Below, one piece after another: positions 10,212 through 19,800 of a DNA stretch of 55,551 bases (its first letter is position 1; each line of letters opens with the position of its first letter). Source of the stretch: Limisphaerales bacterium (lineage in GTDB: Bacteria; Verrucomicrobiota; Verrucomicrobiia; Limisphaerales; SXTU01); contig WRPG01000001.1 in the NCBI GenBank assembly GCA_009773355.1, forward strand, positions 402,526 through 458,076. Direction: 5' to 3'. The position numbers were made by a program, and so were the translations under genes. Below the pieces are notes generated by a model. It was not told the DNA's origin and searched no databases. It saw only the letters and a program-made list of their open reading frames with translations.

Positions 10212-10646
10212 TCACGCCGCGCCGGATGCCTTCTTCCCCGCGTTGGCCAGGCGCTGGTTCAGCAGGTTCAGCGTGCCCATGAGCTTGCCCAGCGTGGTGG
10301 GCTTGTAGAGCACGATGCCGTTCACCTTCTTGAAGAACGCTTCGATCTTGGGATTGCCCTCGTAGCTGGTCACGAAGATGAACCGCGCGCACAGGTGCGG
10401 CTTCACCCGCTCGACCGCCGTGTAAAACATGTCGCCCGGCATGTGCGGCATCATCATGTCGCAAATGATGGCGTCCACCTCGTGCCGCATGATGAGCTTG
10501 AGCGCCTCCACGCCGTTGGGCGCGGTGTTCACGATGTAGCCCTGCGAGCCGAGCAACTCCTTATACATCATCGCCAGCTCCACGTCGTCGTCCACCACCA
10601 GCACGGAGCGGATGTGACGGGCGTTGGGGTCGGCGGCGTTGGACAT
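10212..10646 (-). CDS. Stand-alone response-regulator receiver protein
   Basis: A 144-residue CheY-like receiver with no output domain. VLVVDDDVELAMMYKELL gives the acidic pocket and AIICDMMMPHMPGD the phospho-acceptor aspartate. FIFVTSYEG carries the conserved T/S, and VLYKPTT the conserved lysine. The ATG at 10646 is chosen because the receiver begins just after it; the open frame extends to 10760 but those 38 codons have no family match. Two residues beyond a bare receiver are a short A/G/K-rich tail (NQRLANAGKKASGAA). No histidine kinase is adjacent. It is divergent from the exported propeller gene at 10759. Confidence 0.85.
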   Translation of the reverse strand: MSNAADPNARHIRSVLVVDDDVELAMMYKELLGSQGYIVNTAPNGVEALKLIMRHEVDAIICDMMMPHMPGDMFYTAVERVKPHLCARFIFVTSYEGNPKIEAFFKKVNGIVLYKPTTLGKLMGTLNLLNQRLANAGKKASGAA

Positions 10647-10758
10647 GCGTTTGACTGCGCAGATTGAAACCAGAGCCGGGCCGGGGCTGCAATTCAAAAC
10701 CGGCTCGCTGACAGCATTTTGAATCGCCCTCGCCCCTGCCCCGTCGCAAACTTCGCTC

Positions 10759-13077
10759 ATGCGTCGCCTGCTTTTCTGCCCATTCCTGGCCGTGGCCGCC
10801 CTGTCGTTTGTCGGGAAACTCGACCTCTGCGCTCAAACCGCGAAGGCCAAGGCCGCTGCCGTCACCCCGCGCTACGACCCGCCGGACCAGCCGTTCCGCA
10901 TGGCCCCGATGCCGCAGAGCACGCGCAGCATCGTGGTGCCGCTGGCGACGAACCTGCACCTGGCCTTCGACACCGCGCTGCTGCGCACGCACACCGTCTG
11001 GTCGGGCCGGGGCCTCGCGCTCCTCGGTCCGCAATACGGCCTGCCCAAGTCGCCCTTCATCAGCACCAACGACGGCACGGTGCTGTGGACCATGCCGCCG
11101 GTGTTTCCGTGGGCGGTGGGGAAGAGGCCAGATGAACCCGCCCGCGAAATGCCGAAGGGAGCGCGCTTCTTCGCAGTGAACACTTGGCCCTGGCCGACTG
11201 CACTGTTGCTTGAGCTGCCCACCGCCGAACCGTTTCGCGTGCGGGAAACACCGCTAGCTTTCGGCAACAGCCATGTGGTTCGCCACTTTGAGTTTCTGGG
11301 CAAACGCGACAGTGAGCTGTGGTTCTTGGCTCACGCAGAAATCGGCGTGGAGGTCACGACGAAGGCCGACGCCCGCACCGTGCTGAAACGCGGGCAGACG
11401 ACTTTGTCAGTGAGTGTCGAATCGGATTGTCAAGCGACGCTCTTGGTAGAGGACAAGCCTGTCCGTCGGGAGGTTGAGCGCGCCACGGAGGCGGGCGCGG
11501 AGAAGGGGCATCCCAAGGACATTATCGAAGGCCGCGAAACGCGCGTTTGGGTGAGAATTCCCACTGCGAGCGGCTCCGGTTCGGCGGTGGCGGTTTCAAC
11601 TCAACTCGGCGACCTCCCGGCTCCGGCGAACCTGCTGGCCACCGCAATCAAACTGGCTGCCTCCGATGCGCCGCGCCCGCGAGCGGTTCTTCCCAGCGAC
11701 CCACTCCGACGCCCAAGCAGCGCATCAACCCCATACTTCAAGGCCGAGTCGTTCTCCTTGCCCAAGGCGGCAAACCTGCTCATCACCGGCATGGACTTCC
11801 TGCCCAACGGGGACTTGGCGGTCTGCACTTGGAATGGCGAGGTATGGTTCATCGAAAAAGCACAAGGCCCGGCGCACGAAGCCAAGTATCGCCGCTTTGC
11901 TCGTGGTCTTGGTGAACCGATGGGGCTGGTGGCGCGCGACAACAAACTATTCGTCGGAACCAAACTGGCGCTAATCCAACTCACGCTGACCGACAACGGC
12001 CAGGAGGCGAAATGGTTCGCTTTCCTCAACCAAAGCTGGGGCTACACCGGCAGCTACAACGCCTTTTCCTACGGCCCAGTCTTCGACAAGGCGGGCAACT
12101 TCATCCTCGCCAACGCCGGGCACAGCGGACGTTGGGACGCGCCTTACATGGGCTGGGGCATTCGCATCTCGCCCGACGGCGCGAAGCTCGACGCGATTTG
12201 CTCCGGCTTCCGCGAGCCGAACGGCATCGGCACCTTCGGCCCCGACCGCGACGTGTTCGTCTCGGAGAACCAGGGCCAGTGGATGGCGGCGTGCAAGCTG
12301 AACCACGTCGCGCCCGGCAAGCTCTACGGCCACCCCAGCGCGTGGCCCGCGCCGCAGGAGGAATACGGCAAGCACACGCGCTTCGACCCGCCCGCCGTCT
12401 GGTTCCCCTACAAGCTCGCGCGCTCCACGACCGGCATCTGCGAGATCACCGACGACCGCTTCGGGCCGTTCAAGGGCCAGCTCATGGTGGGCGACTTCCA
12501 GAACGCCATCGTCACGCGCGTGCAGTTGGAGAAGGTCAACGGCGAGTATCAGGGCGCGGTGTGGCCGTTCCTGAAACAGTTTCAATCAGGCGTGAACCGC
12601 CTCGCCTACGGGCCGGACGGCAAGCTCTACGTCGGCGGCTGCCAGGCACCGATCTCGTGGAAGGCCGTCGCGCCGCTGGACTTCGCGCTGGAGCGCATCA
12701 GCTACACCGGCAGGCTGCCGTTCGAGGTGAAGGAAGTTCACGCGCTGCGCGACGGCTTCGAGCTGACCTTCACGCAGCCCGTGGAAGAGAAGGCCGCCGC
12801 GAATCCCGACAGCTACGACGTGACGCAATACGGCTACAAGTATCACGCCAAATACGGCTCGCCCGAATTCGACCACGACGGCAAGGAGAACGCCGCCACC
12901 GTCATCAAGATTGCCGCCGCGACCGTCTCGCCGGACAAGCTCAAGGTGCGCCTCAAGCTGGAAGGCTGGAAGACCGGCTACGTCACGATGGTTCGCAGCC
13001 TCGACGTGAAGAACGCGGCGGGCGACAGCCTCGTGAACGACACCTTCTGGTATACGCTGAACCAGTTGCCGAAGTGA
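10759..13077 (+). CDS. Secreted six-bladed-propeller (PQQ-dependent sugar dehydrogenase-like) protein
   Basis: A 772-residue exported protein (signal peptide MRRLLFCPFLAVAALSFVG, cleavage probably after LCA). Residues about 30-330 form a beta-rich N-terminal domain. Residues about 345-650 resemble the soluble glucose/sorbosone dehydrogenase or NHL fold: LLITGMDFLPNGDLAVCTWNGEVW, then GDFQNAIVTRVQLEK, then GVNRLAYGPDGKLYVGGC. The final 120 residues (LRDGFELTFTQPVEEKAAAN) look like a beta-sandwich. This layout is common in Planctomycetes and Verrucomicrobia beside haem- and sugar-related genes. Enzyme activity is not demonstrated for most members. The start follows a 112-nt divergent gap; it has no clear operon partner. 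Confidence 0.8.
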   Translation: MRRLLFCPFLAVAALSFVGKLDLCAQTAKAKAAAVTPRYDPPDQPFRMAPMPQSTRSIVVPLATNLHLAFDTALLRTHTVWSGRGLALLGPQYGLPKSPFISTNDGTVLWTMPPVFPWAVGKRPDEPAREMPKGARFFAVNTWPWPTALLLELPTAEPFRVRETPLAFGNSHVVRHFEFLGKRDSELWFLAHAEIGVEVTTKADARTVLKRGQTTLSVSVESDCQATLLVEDKPVRREVERATEAGAEKGHPKDIIEGRETRVWVRIPTASGSGSAVAVSTQLGDLPAPANLLATAIKLAASDAPRPRAVLPSDPLRRPSSASTPYFKAESFSLPKAANLLITGMDFLPNGDLAVCTWNGEVWFIEKAQGPAHEAKYRRFARGLGEPMGLVARDNKLFVGTKLALIQLTLTDNGQEAKWFAFLNQSWGYTGSYNAFSYGPVFDKAGNFILANAGHSGRWDAPYMGWGIRISPDGAKLDAICSGFREPNGIGTFGPDRDVFVSENQGQWMAACKLNHVAPGKLYGHPSAWPAPQEEYGKHTRFDPPAVWFPYKLARSTTGICEITDDRFGPFKGQLMVGDFQNAIVTRVQLEKVNGEYQGAVWPFLKQFQSGVNRLAYGPDGKLYVGGCQAPISWKAVAPLDFALERISYTGRLPFEVKEVHALRDGFELTFTQPVEEKAAANPDSYDVTQYGYKYHAKYGSPEFDHDGKENAATVIKIAAATVSPDKLKVRLKLEGWKTGYVTMVRSLDVKNAAGDSLVNDTFWYTLNQLPK

Positions 13078-13089
13078 GCGGAGCGAGAA

Positions 13090-13160
13090 GTAGCTCGACA
13101 TTCCAATGTCGAGAAGCCCCGCCAGCCACGCCCGCACTCGACATCGGAATGTCGAGCTAC
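13090..13160. repeat. Palindromic element I (71 bp)
   Basis: GTAGCTCGACATTCCAATGT plus CGAG (13090-13113) and its near-exact inverse (13137-13160) pair at 23 of 24 positions around a 23-nt loop. Each arm also contains a smaller CTCGACATT/AATGTCGAG palindrome. It begins 12 nt after the propeller gene's stop codon and 53 nt before the lipoprotein gene. Confidence 0.9.
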
Positions 13161-13213
13161 ACGCGCCGATGATTTGCCGTTGAACGCTCGCGGCCCGCGA
13201 TTAAACTCCCGCC

Positions 13214-13525
13214 ATGAAAATCCACCTTGTCCTGCTCCTGCTGACCGTGCTGGCCGCCCCCGGCTGCCGGAAAAAGCCCGCCGCCACGCCCGCCACTCCA
13301 TCGCCCACCCCGGCTGAAGCCAGCGGAGCCGCCGCCCAGAAGGACCCCGACCTCACCGCGCTCAACGCTGCTTACAAGAAGTTCTGGAGGGAACAAGGCA
13401 GCCCACCCGCCAAACTGGACGACTTGGTCACGCGAAAATACATGCCGAGCATCCCGGTGCCGCCACCGGGGAAGAAGTTCAACGTGGACTGGAGCAAGAT
13501 GGAAGTGACGCTGGTCAATCAGTAG
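13214..13525 (+). CDS. Small putative lipoprotein
   Basis: A 103-residue protein with a signal sequence ending LLTVLAAPGC; the cysteine at residue 18 would be lipidated, though proline at -2 makes the lipobox imperfect. An A/P/T-rich tether (residues about 20-45) leads to a small domain (DLTALNAAYKKFWREQGSPP, then LDDLVTRKYMPSIPVPPPGK). This resembles the short helical segment found after the methylated helix of pseudopilin-like proteins, where a residue count plus a 'PxxPxGxxF' end is typical. Its target is unknown. It converges on the pseudopilin gene, 18 nt away. Confidence 0.7.
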   Translation: MKIHLVLLLLTVLAAPGCRKKPAATPATPSPTPAEASGAAAQKDPDLTALNAAYKKFWREQGSPPAKLDDLVTRKYMPSIPVPPPGKKFNVDWSKMEVTLVNQ

Positions 13526-13543
13526 GCGTCCCGACGCTGAAGC

Positions 13544-14320
13544 CTACAGGTCCAAGGGAGCGACCTGTGGGTGGCCGAGATAGTTGAACTTGTTGGTGCG
13601 CAGTTCAACGTAAGTCATGGTTTCCGAGTGGCCGTCCATGAAAACGGCAACGGCCCGGTCCCCCTCGTGGCGTGCGGCAGGTTGTTGCTCATTCTGAGTG
13701 CGCCAAGTCGCAGGCGTGCCCGTGTTGCCCGAAGTGGTGTCCAACGCCCCGCCTCCACGAATGGCGATCCATGGGATGTAACCGCCCTTGGGCTGTTGGG
13801 GCACAAGGGTGCGTCCTGCGTCTCCCATCAGCCAGATCTGGCTCGTGCGGCGGATCTCATCCAACCGCCGGCTGCCCAGCGGCACCCCGGAGGCGTTAGC
13901 AGCGTAGCGAATGATGTTGTCCTCAATCGGCGCATAGCCTTCCCATGCCTGTGCGCCGCCCCCCCCCCAGCCGGCGGCAATTTGAGCGTCGGTCGCTGAC
14001 GGGCAGCGCCAAATGCCATTCTTGATCGTGTAGGACGGCAGATACTTCATGGGGTCAATGGTCTGATAATACCACTGGCCGCCCGCACCCGGCGCAGTGG
14101 TGAAGAGGTTTATGAGCTTGTTGTCGAAATCCCCCGCGTAGAGCAGGAAGCCCATGCCGATTTGCTTGCTGTTGTTGAGGCACTTGGTGGATTTTGCCTT
14201 CGCCTTGGCCTTGGACAGTGCAGGCAGGAGCATCCCGGCCAAGATCGCAATGATGGCGATGACCACGAGCAGTTCGATGAGCGTGAACGCGGACAGGCGG
14301 CGGAGGCGGTGCGATTGCAT
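13544..14320 (-). CDS. Type II secretion-like pseudopilin with DUF1559-type C-terminus
   Basis: A 258-residue protein. The N-terminus is a class III prepilin leader: a short basic stretch, then [20 protein letters not shown] with the conserved E at position 5 of the mature protein and [20 protein letters not shown] after it. The C-terminus ([16 protein letters not shown]) is close to the H-x9-DG motif of the large pseudopilin family expanded in Planctomycetes and Verrucomicrobia, with one extra residue. I start at 14320; the open frame runs to 14533 but the first codons come from a repeat. Such proteins are processed by prepilin peptidase. Whether each one forms a pilus is unknown. No other secretion gene is nearby. 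Confidence 0.9.
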   Translation of the reverse strand: MQSHRLRRLSAFTLIELLVVIAIIAILAGMLLPALSKAKAKAKSTKCLNNSKQIGMGFLLYAGDFDNKLINLFTTAPGAGGQWYYQTIDPMKYLPSYTIKNGIWRCPSATDAQIAAGWGGGGAQAWEGYAPIEDNIIRYAANASGVPLGSRRLDEIRRTSQIWLMGDAGRTLVPQQPKGGYIPWIAIRGGGALDTTSGNTGTPATWRTQNEQQPAARHEGDRAVAVFMDGHSETMTYVELRTNKFNYLGHPQVAPLDL

Positions 14321-14505
14321 AGGTGCGGTCGTGCTGGTTTCTGCCGCGAAACGTAGCCGGACACGCACGCCCCGGCCAGCGGTTTCTTCCCATGAACCCT
14401 CCCGAAATATCCTCGGGCGAAGCGACGACGACGCTTCGGCCTGCCACAAATGGAATGAACAGTTCGGGTTTTTGCAGCACCGCGACGCGGGACTCAAAGG
14501 CGCGG

Positions 14506-14533
14506 GGCGCTTCCGCTTCGCGCCGCAGTCCAA
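14506..14533. repeat. Fragment of palindromic element F
   Basis: GGCGCTTCCGCTTCGCGCCG followed by CAGTCCAA resembles the right arm of the 131-bp element at 38548-38678, with a few changes. The partner arm is missing. It creates a spurious N-terminal extension ([10 protein letters not shown]) on the pseudopilin frame. Confidence 0.55.
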
Positions 14534-14607
14534 GCTGCCTTCGACTTTCGCAGGATTGCTGACTTTGCCTCGAAGATTCTCACTTGCATCCCCGTCGGTT
14601 CTGCCGC

Positions 14608-14627
14608 TACCTACCGTTCGGTAAGTA
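14608..14627. promoter_or_regulatory. TetR operator abutting its own start codon
   Basis: TACCTACCGTTCGGTAAGTA is a near-perfect palindrome (TACnTACCG-nn-CGGTAnGTA), as is typical for TetR/AcrR proteins that control RND pumps. It ends 1 nt before the TetR ATG, so there is no room for a Shine-Dalgarno site. The transcript may be leaderless or have a very short leader. Confidence 0.7.
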
Positions 14628-14628
14628 A

Positions 14629-15225
14629 ATGGACACCACCGTCAACGCCACGCGGGACAAGATTCTCGCCGTCGCCCTCCGGCTCTTCGCCGACCGGGGT
14701 TACGCGGGCACGTCGGTGCAGGACATCGTCAGCGGCGCGAAGGTGACGAAGCCCGCGCTCTACTACTACTTCCCCAGCAAGGCGGACCTGTATCAGGCGC
14801 TCCTCGACCGCGCGCATGATGAGCGGTTCCGGCTGATGCAGGCGGCCGTGGCGCGGGGCAAGGATTTGCCCGGCAAGCTGGAGGAGCTGCTCAACGCCCA
14901 CTTCGAGTTCCTGCAAAGCCATCGCGAGCTGCTCGGGCTGGTGTATGCCACCGCCTTCGCCGCGCGGGGCGAAATGCCCAAGGAAATCCGCTACCTCGAC
15001 AAGTGCCAGCGCAACTTCAGCCTCGTCCGTGACCTCGTCCGCGAGGGCCAGCGCTCGAAGCAGCTCACACGCGGCTTCGATGTCGAGCACCTGGCGCGCG
15101 GCATCTTCGGCATGATGAACATCCATGTGCAGGCCGAGCTGGTGCAGCCCGGCAAAGTCCCCAACCGCAAGACGGCCCGGCAGATTGTGAAGCTGTTCCT
15201 CGAAGGCGCGACGGCCCGAAACTGA
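14629..15225 (+). CDS. TetR/AcrR-family repressor of the RND efflux operon
   Basis: A 198-residue regulator. The N-terminal helix-turn-helix is typical: [20 protein letters not shown], then [21 protein letters not shown] and [11 protein letters not shown] (residues about 6-58). The C-terminal part is a helical ligand-binding and dimerisation domain. It is 6 nt upstream of the adaptor gene and heads the TetR-adaptor-(four-helix)-pump operon. By analogy with AcrR-like proteins it would repress this operon and be released by a pump substrate. A palindrome lies immediately before its start codon, so it probably autoregulates. No ribosome-binding site is evident. Confidence 0.93.
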   Translation: MDTTVNATRDKILAVALRLFADRGYAGTSVQDIVSGAKVTKPALYYYFPSKADLYQALLDRAHDERFRLMQAAVARGKDLPGKLEELLNAHFEFLQSHRELLGLVYATAFAARGEMPKEIRYLDKCQRNFSLVRDLVREGQRSKQLTRGFDVEHLARGIFGMMNIHVQAELVQPGKVPNRKTARQIVKLFLEGATARN

Positions 15226-15231
15226 TTTCCC

Positions 15232-16377
15232 ATGCGATACCCCAGACTCCTCCTCCCCGCCGCCGCGTGTGCCGTGGCGTTGCTTGCCGCGTGCAAAAAA
15301 CCCGAGGCCGGCAAGGCCGCCGCGCCGCCTGCCATGCCGCCCACGCAGGTCGTCGCCGTCGAGGCGCGGCGCGAGTCGGTGGCGGAGTCGCTCTCGCTCG
15401 TCGGCACGCTCACGGCGAACGAGTGGGTGGAAATCAAGGCCGAGCTGGAGGCCGCGGTCATGGAAATCGGCTTCGACGAGGGCAAGCCGGTGACGAAAGG
15501 CCAGTTGCTCTTCCGGCTCGACGAGTCGAAGCTCACCACCGCGCTCGCGGAGGCCGAGGTGAACCTGAAACTCAGCAAGGTCAACTACGACCGCGCGCAG
15601 CAACTCCTCCGCGACAAGACGATTTCGCAACAGGAGTTCGACCAGCTCGCGTCGCGCTACGAATCCATGCAGGCCACCATCGCGGTGCGGCAGCGGGAGC
15701 TGAAGGACACGAAGATTTTTGCCGCGTTCGCGGGCGTGATGGGCGCGCGGAACGTCAGCGCCGGCCAGGTCATCAAGAAGGACACCGTGCTCGGCCAGCT
15801 CGTGGACCTGAACCCGGTGAAGGTGGAGGTGAGCGTGCCCGAACGCTTCCTGAGCCTGCTGAAGCTCGACCAGACCATCGAGCTGCGCGTCGCGGCATTT
15901 CCGGGGCGCACGTTCAAGGGGCAGGTCTATTTCATCGCGCCCCAAGTGGACACGAACACCCGCACCGCGCTGGTGAAAGCGCGGATTGCCAACCCCGACC
16001 TCGTGTTGAAGCCCGGCATGTTCGCGAACCTTGATCTCACGCTCCAGCTTCGCGCCGATGCCGTGGTCGTCCCGGAGCCGGCCATCATGGTGAACGCCGA
16101 CCGCGCGACGCTCTACGTCGTGGACAAGGACATGAACGCGCAAATCCGCCCCGTGAAGCTCGGGGTGCGGGCGGCGGGCGTGGTGGAAATCCTGCAAGGC
16201 GTCGCGGCCGGGCAGTTGGTCATTGTCGAAGGTGTCCAGAAAGTTCGTCCTGGCGCGAAGGTGAAGCCGGCGGGGCCGGAAGCGGCGGCGGCTTATCTAC
16301 CGAAAGCAGGTGAGAAAGCGGGAAAGCGGGAAAGTGAGACTGCGAGGACGGACGGTTCAGCGGGAGGAAAGCAATGA
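15232..16377 (+). CDS. RND efflux periplasmic adaptor (membrane-fusion lipoprotein)
   Basis: A 381-residue AcrA/MexA-like adaptor. The signal peptide ends in a lipobox (AVALLAAC, Cys at residue 21). Then come the first half of the lipoyl domain (GTLTANEWVEIKAELEAAVM; GKPVTKGQLLFRLD), a short helical hairpin (ALAEAEVNLKLSKVNYDRAQ to about residue 155), the second lipoyl half, the beta-barrel (PVKVEVSVPERFLSLLKLDQ; GTFKG-like RTFKGQVYFIAPQVD) and a membrane-proximal domain. It would join the inner-membrane pump to an outer-membrane channel, but no TolC-like gene is in the window. The last 25 residues (GEKAGKRESETARTDGSAGG) are encoded by the left inverted repeat of the inserted four-helix-bundle unit, so the original C-terminus was probably altered. 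Confidence 0.93.
   Translation: MRYPRLLLPAAACAVALLAACKKPEAGKAAAPPAMPPTQVVAVEARRESVAESLSLVGTLTANEWVEIKAELEAAVMEIGFDEGKPVTKGQLLFRLDESKLTTALAEAEVNLKLSKVNYDRAQQLLRDKTISQQEFDQLASRYESMQATIAVRQRELKDTKIFAAFAGVMGARNVSAGQVIKKDTVLGQLVDLNPVKVEVSVPERFLSLLKLDQTIELRVAAFPGRTFKGQVYFIAPQVDTNTRTALVKARIANPDLVLKPGMFANLDLTLQLRADAVVVPEPAIMVNADRATLYVVDKDMNAQIRPVKLGVRAAGVVEILQGVAAGQLVIVEGVQKVRPGAKVKPAGPEAAAAYLPKAGEKAGKRESETARTDGSAGGKQ
16309..16338. repeat. Left 30-bp inverted repeat of the four-helix-bundle unit
   Basis: GGTGAGAAAGCGGGAAAGCG continuing GGAAAGTGAG matches the inverse of 16767-16796 at 26 of 30 positions. It lies inside the 3' end of the adaptor gene. Confidence 0.85.
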
Positions 16378-16766
16378 GCGAGCGGATTCAGTTTCATTGG
16401 CAGTTGGAGGTTTATCAGCTTTCCGTCGAAGCAGGAATGACGGTCTTTGAGAAGTCGAAGTCGTTCCCAGCGGAGGAGAAATTCTCCCTGACTGACCAGA
16501 TTCGCCGCTCTTCTCGTTCGGTATCGGGACAGATATCAGAGGGCTGGCGGAAACGGAAGTATGAAGCCTCTTTCGTGAACAAGCTCAACGACGCCGAAGG
16601 CGAAGCCGCCGAAACCCAGACCTGGCTGGAGTATGCGGTGAAGTGCGGCTACGTCTCCCGGCTTGACGGCCAGAAGCTGCACAAGCTCTACGACCACATC
16701 ATCGGCAAGCTTGTGACCATGGGCAACAACCCAGCGCCGTGGCTCCTGCACAAGACGAGTTCCTAG
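16374..16766 (+). CDS. Four-helix-bundle protein (23S rRNA intervening-sequence type)
   Basis: A 130-residue, all-helical protein of the S23/IVP family: QLEVYQLSVEAGMTVFEKSK, then EKFSLTDQIRRSSRSVSGQI and SEGWRKRKYEASFVNKLNDA, then EAAETQTWLEYAVKCGYVS. The S-x-x-(I/V)-x-x-x-I-x-E-G-x-x-R core of the family is clear. In Leptospira and Coxiella relatives sit in insertions of the 23S rRNA gene; free copies are common but their role is unknown. Its ATG overlaps the adaptor stop (ATGA), and its stop touches the right inverted repeat. It interrupts the usual adaptor-pump pair, so it was most likely inserted as a 488-bp unit. Confidence 0.92.
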   Translation: MSERIQFHWQLEVYQLSVEAGMTVFEKSKSFPAEEKFSLTDQIRRSSRSVSGQISEGWRKRKYEASFVNKLNDAEGEAAETQTWLEYAVKCGYVSRLDGQKLHKLYDHIIGKLVTMGNNPAPWLLHKTSS

Positions 16767-16796
16767 CTCATTTTCCCGTTTTCCCATTTTCTCACC
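16767..16796. repeat. Right 30-bp inverted repeat of the four-helix-bundle unit
   Basis: CTCATTTTCCCGTTTTCCCA continuing TTTTCTCACC pairs with 16309-16338 (26 of 30). It begins right after the TAG of the four-helix-bundle gene and ends 7 nt before the GTG of the pump gene, so it replaces the normal translation-initiation region of the pump. Confidence 0.85.
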
Positions 16797-16803
16797 CGCT
16801 CCC

Positions 16804-19800
16804 GTGATACTCCCCCAAATCAGCATCCGCCGCCCGGTGCTCACCACCATGATGAGCCTCGCGCTCATCCTCTTCGGCCTCATCGCGCTGGACCGCCTGC
16901 CGGTGCGCGAACTGCCGGACATTGACCCGCCCATCGTCAGCGTGACGACGGTCTATCCCGGCGCGAACGCGGCGGTCGTCGAGACCGAGGTCACCGAGCG
17001 GCTGGAGGAGGAGATCAACAACATCGAGGGCATCAAGACGCTCACCAGCCAGAGCCGCGAGGAGGTCAGCACCATCACCATCGAGTTCGACCTCTCGCGC
17101 GACGTGGACCTCTCGGCGCAGGATGTGCGCGACCGCGTCTCCCGCGTGCGCGGCAAGCTGCCGCAGACCATCAAGGAGCCGATCGTCGCCAAGCAGGACG
17201 CCGACGCGCTTGCGGTGATCTGGATTGGCGTCAACAGCGCGGTTTATTCGCCGCTCGAACTCACGCAGCTCGCCGAGAAGCAGATCAAGAACCGCCTCCA
17301 GACCATCCGCGGCGTGTCCAACGTCATCATCGGCGGCGAGCAGCGCTTCGCCATCCGCCTCTGGCTCGATTCGGAAAAGATGGCCGCGCACCAGATCACC
17401 GTGCTCGACGTGGACCGCGCGCTGAAGCAGCAGAACGTCGAGCTGCCCAGCGGACGCGTCGAGAACCTCGACCGCGAGATGACCATCCAGACGCGCGGCG
17501 AGCTGAAGTCACCGGCCGAGTTCAACGACCTGGTCGTCAAGAACGACGGCGTGAAGATCGTGCGCCTCCGCGACATCGGCGAGGCGAAGTCCGGCGTCGA
17601 GAACGAGCGCACCATCGCGCGCAACAACGGCCGCCCGTGCATCTTCCTCGGCATCGTCAAGCAGTCGAAGGCCAACACCGTCGAGGTCGCGCGCGGCGTG
17701 AAGGAGGAGGTCGCCCGCATCCGCGAGGTCATCCCGCCGGGCATCGAGATGGTCTTCAACTATGACGAGTCCATCTTCGTCGAGGCGTCCATCAGCGAGG
17801 TCTGGGACACGCTCGGCGTGGCGTTTGTGCTGGTCGTCCTGTTGATCTGGGTCTTCCTCGGCAGCGCGCGTTCGACGCTCATCCCCGCCGTGGCCATCCC
17901 CGTCTCCATCATCGGCACGTTCGCCATTCTCTCCGCCTTTGGCTACTCGGTGAACATGCTCACGATGCTGGCGCTCGTGCTGGCCATCGGCGTGGTGGTG
18001 GACGACGCCATCGTGGTGCTGGAAAACATCTACCGCCACATCGAGGCGGGCATGTCGCCGCTGGAGGCGGCGAAGAAGGGCATGGATGAAATCTCCTTCG
18101 CCGTCATCACCATCACGCTTTCGCTCATCGTCGTGTTCCTGCCGCTGGCCTTCCTCAAGGGCGCGACGGGCCGGCTCTTCATCGAATTCGCGGTCGCGGT
18201 CTGCGGTTCCGTCGCGGTGTCGGCGTTCGTCGCCTTGTCCTTGTCACCGATGCTGGCCGCGCGCGTGCTCAAGCCCATCAGCGCGGACCACAAGAAGGTT
18301 TTCTTCCTGCGCTGGTTCGACGCGGTGCTCGGCTGGTTCACCCGGCTCTACGGCGCGATTCTGCGCGGCATGGTGCGGCTCGCCGCCGCCGTGCTGCGGC
18401 CGTTCGTGGCCGTGGGCTGGTTCGGGCGCGCGGTTGCGTTCGTCGGCACGCTCGCGGCGCTGGGGGCGATGATGTGGGCGCTGAACGTGCCGCTGCTCGG
18501 CAAGCTGGAGGGCGAGTTCCTGCCCGAGGAGGACAAGGGCCGGCTGCTGTGCTTCGTGCGGACGCCGGAAGGCTCGACCTCCGAATACACGGAGCGGCAG
18601 GTGCGCGAGATGGAGACAATGCTCAAGGAGACGCCCGAGGTGCAGGCGTTCGGCGCAGTCATCGCGTTCTCGATGACGGGAGCGCCCGGCCAGGCCAACA
18701 GCGCGATCGTCTTCGTGCGGCTGAAGGACCGCAAGGAGCGCACCCGCAACGTCCGTGAGATCGTGAACGGACCCGGCGGACTGCGCATGAAATTCTTCAA
18801 CGAGGTGGAGGGCGCGATTGCCGTGCCGAACATCCCCAGCGCAATTGGCCGGGGGCTGGGGGCGAAGTTCCAGCTCGTGTTGCAGGCGCAGGACCTGGAG
18901 ACGCTGGATGCGTTCACCGCCGACGTGCTCGGGCAACTGCGCAGCTCCGGCTACCTGCTCAATGCCTGGTCCTCGTTTGAAGTGACCAAGCCGGAGCTGC
19001 GGCTGGACATTGATCGCAACCGCGCCGCCGCGCTGGGCGTGAGCATCGAGGACGTGTCGCGCACGATGCAGATCCTCTTCGGCGGCCTCGACCTCAGCCG
19101 CGTGAAGCTCGATGGCAAGCAGTATCAAGTCATCACGCAGCTCCAGCGATCCTCCCGCCTCACGCCGCAGGACCTCGACCGCCTCTACGTGCGCAACCGG
19201 GACGGGCAGTTGATCCAGCTCAGTTCCATCGTGCGCCGCGAGGCCGGCAGCTCGCCCAACGTGATCGAGCACTACAACCGGATGCGGAGCACGACGATTT
19301 CCGCCTCGCTGAACAACGTGCCGTTGGGCACCGCAATCGAGCGGGTGGAAACCATGCTCGCCACGAACAAGCCCCCGGGCGTGCTTCACGCCTGGACCGG
19401 GGAGTCCAAGGAGTTCAAGGACGCCTGGAAGGAGTTCCTCGTCGTGCTCGTGCTCGCGCTCATCATCACCTACATGGTGCTGGCCGCGCAGTTCGAGAGC
19501 TTCCTGCATCCGCTCACCGTGCTGCTGTCCATCCCGCTGGCCGGCGTGGGCGCGCTGGGCCTGCTGTGGCTGGTGGATTACCTGGGCAAGACCGGGGTCA
19601 TTCCGCTCGTGCCCGCCATGAACATCAACCTGTTCAGCCTCATCGGCTTCGTGCTGCTCGTCGGCCTCGTCACCAAGAACGCGATTCTCCTCGTCGAGTT
19701 CGCCAACCAGGAGGTCGAGAAAGGCGTGGACCCGCGTGAAGCGATCGTGAACGCCGGCACCGTGCGCCTGCGCCCCATCCTGATGACCGCGCTCTCGACC

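Larger units (their letters stand above)
14321..14628. other. Divergent intergenic region with a repeat fragment and an operator
   Basis: This 308-bp stretch separates the leftward pseudopilin from the rightward TetR operon. It holds a fragment of palindromic element F (about 14506-14533) and, at its right edge, the TetR operator (14608-14627). No open frame in it resembles a gene. Confidence 0.6.

Noticed and set aside
13544-14533. Longer pseudopilin with a 71-residue N-terminal extension
   Set aside because: The extension starts in a fragment of element F and lacks a pilin leader; the class III leader is at 14320.
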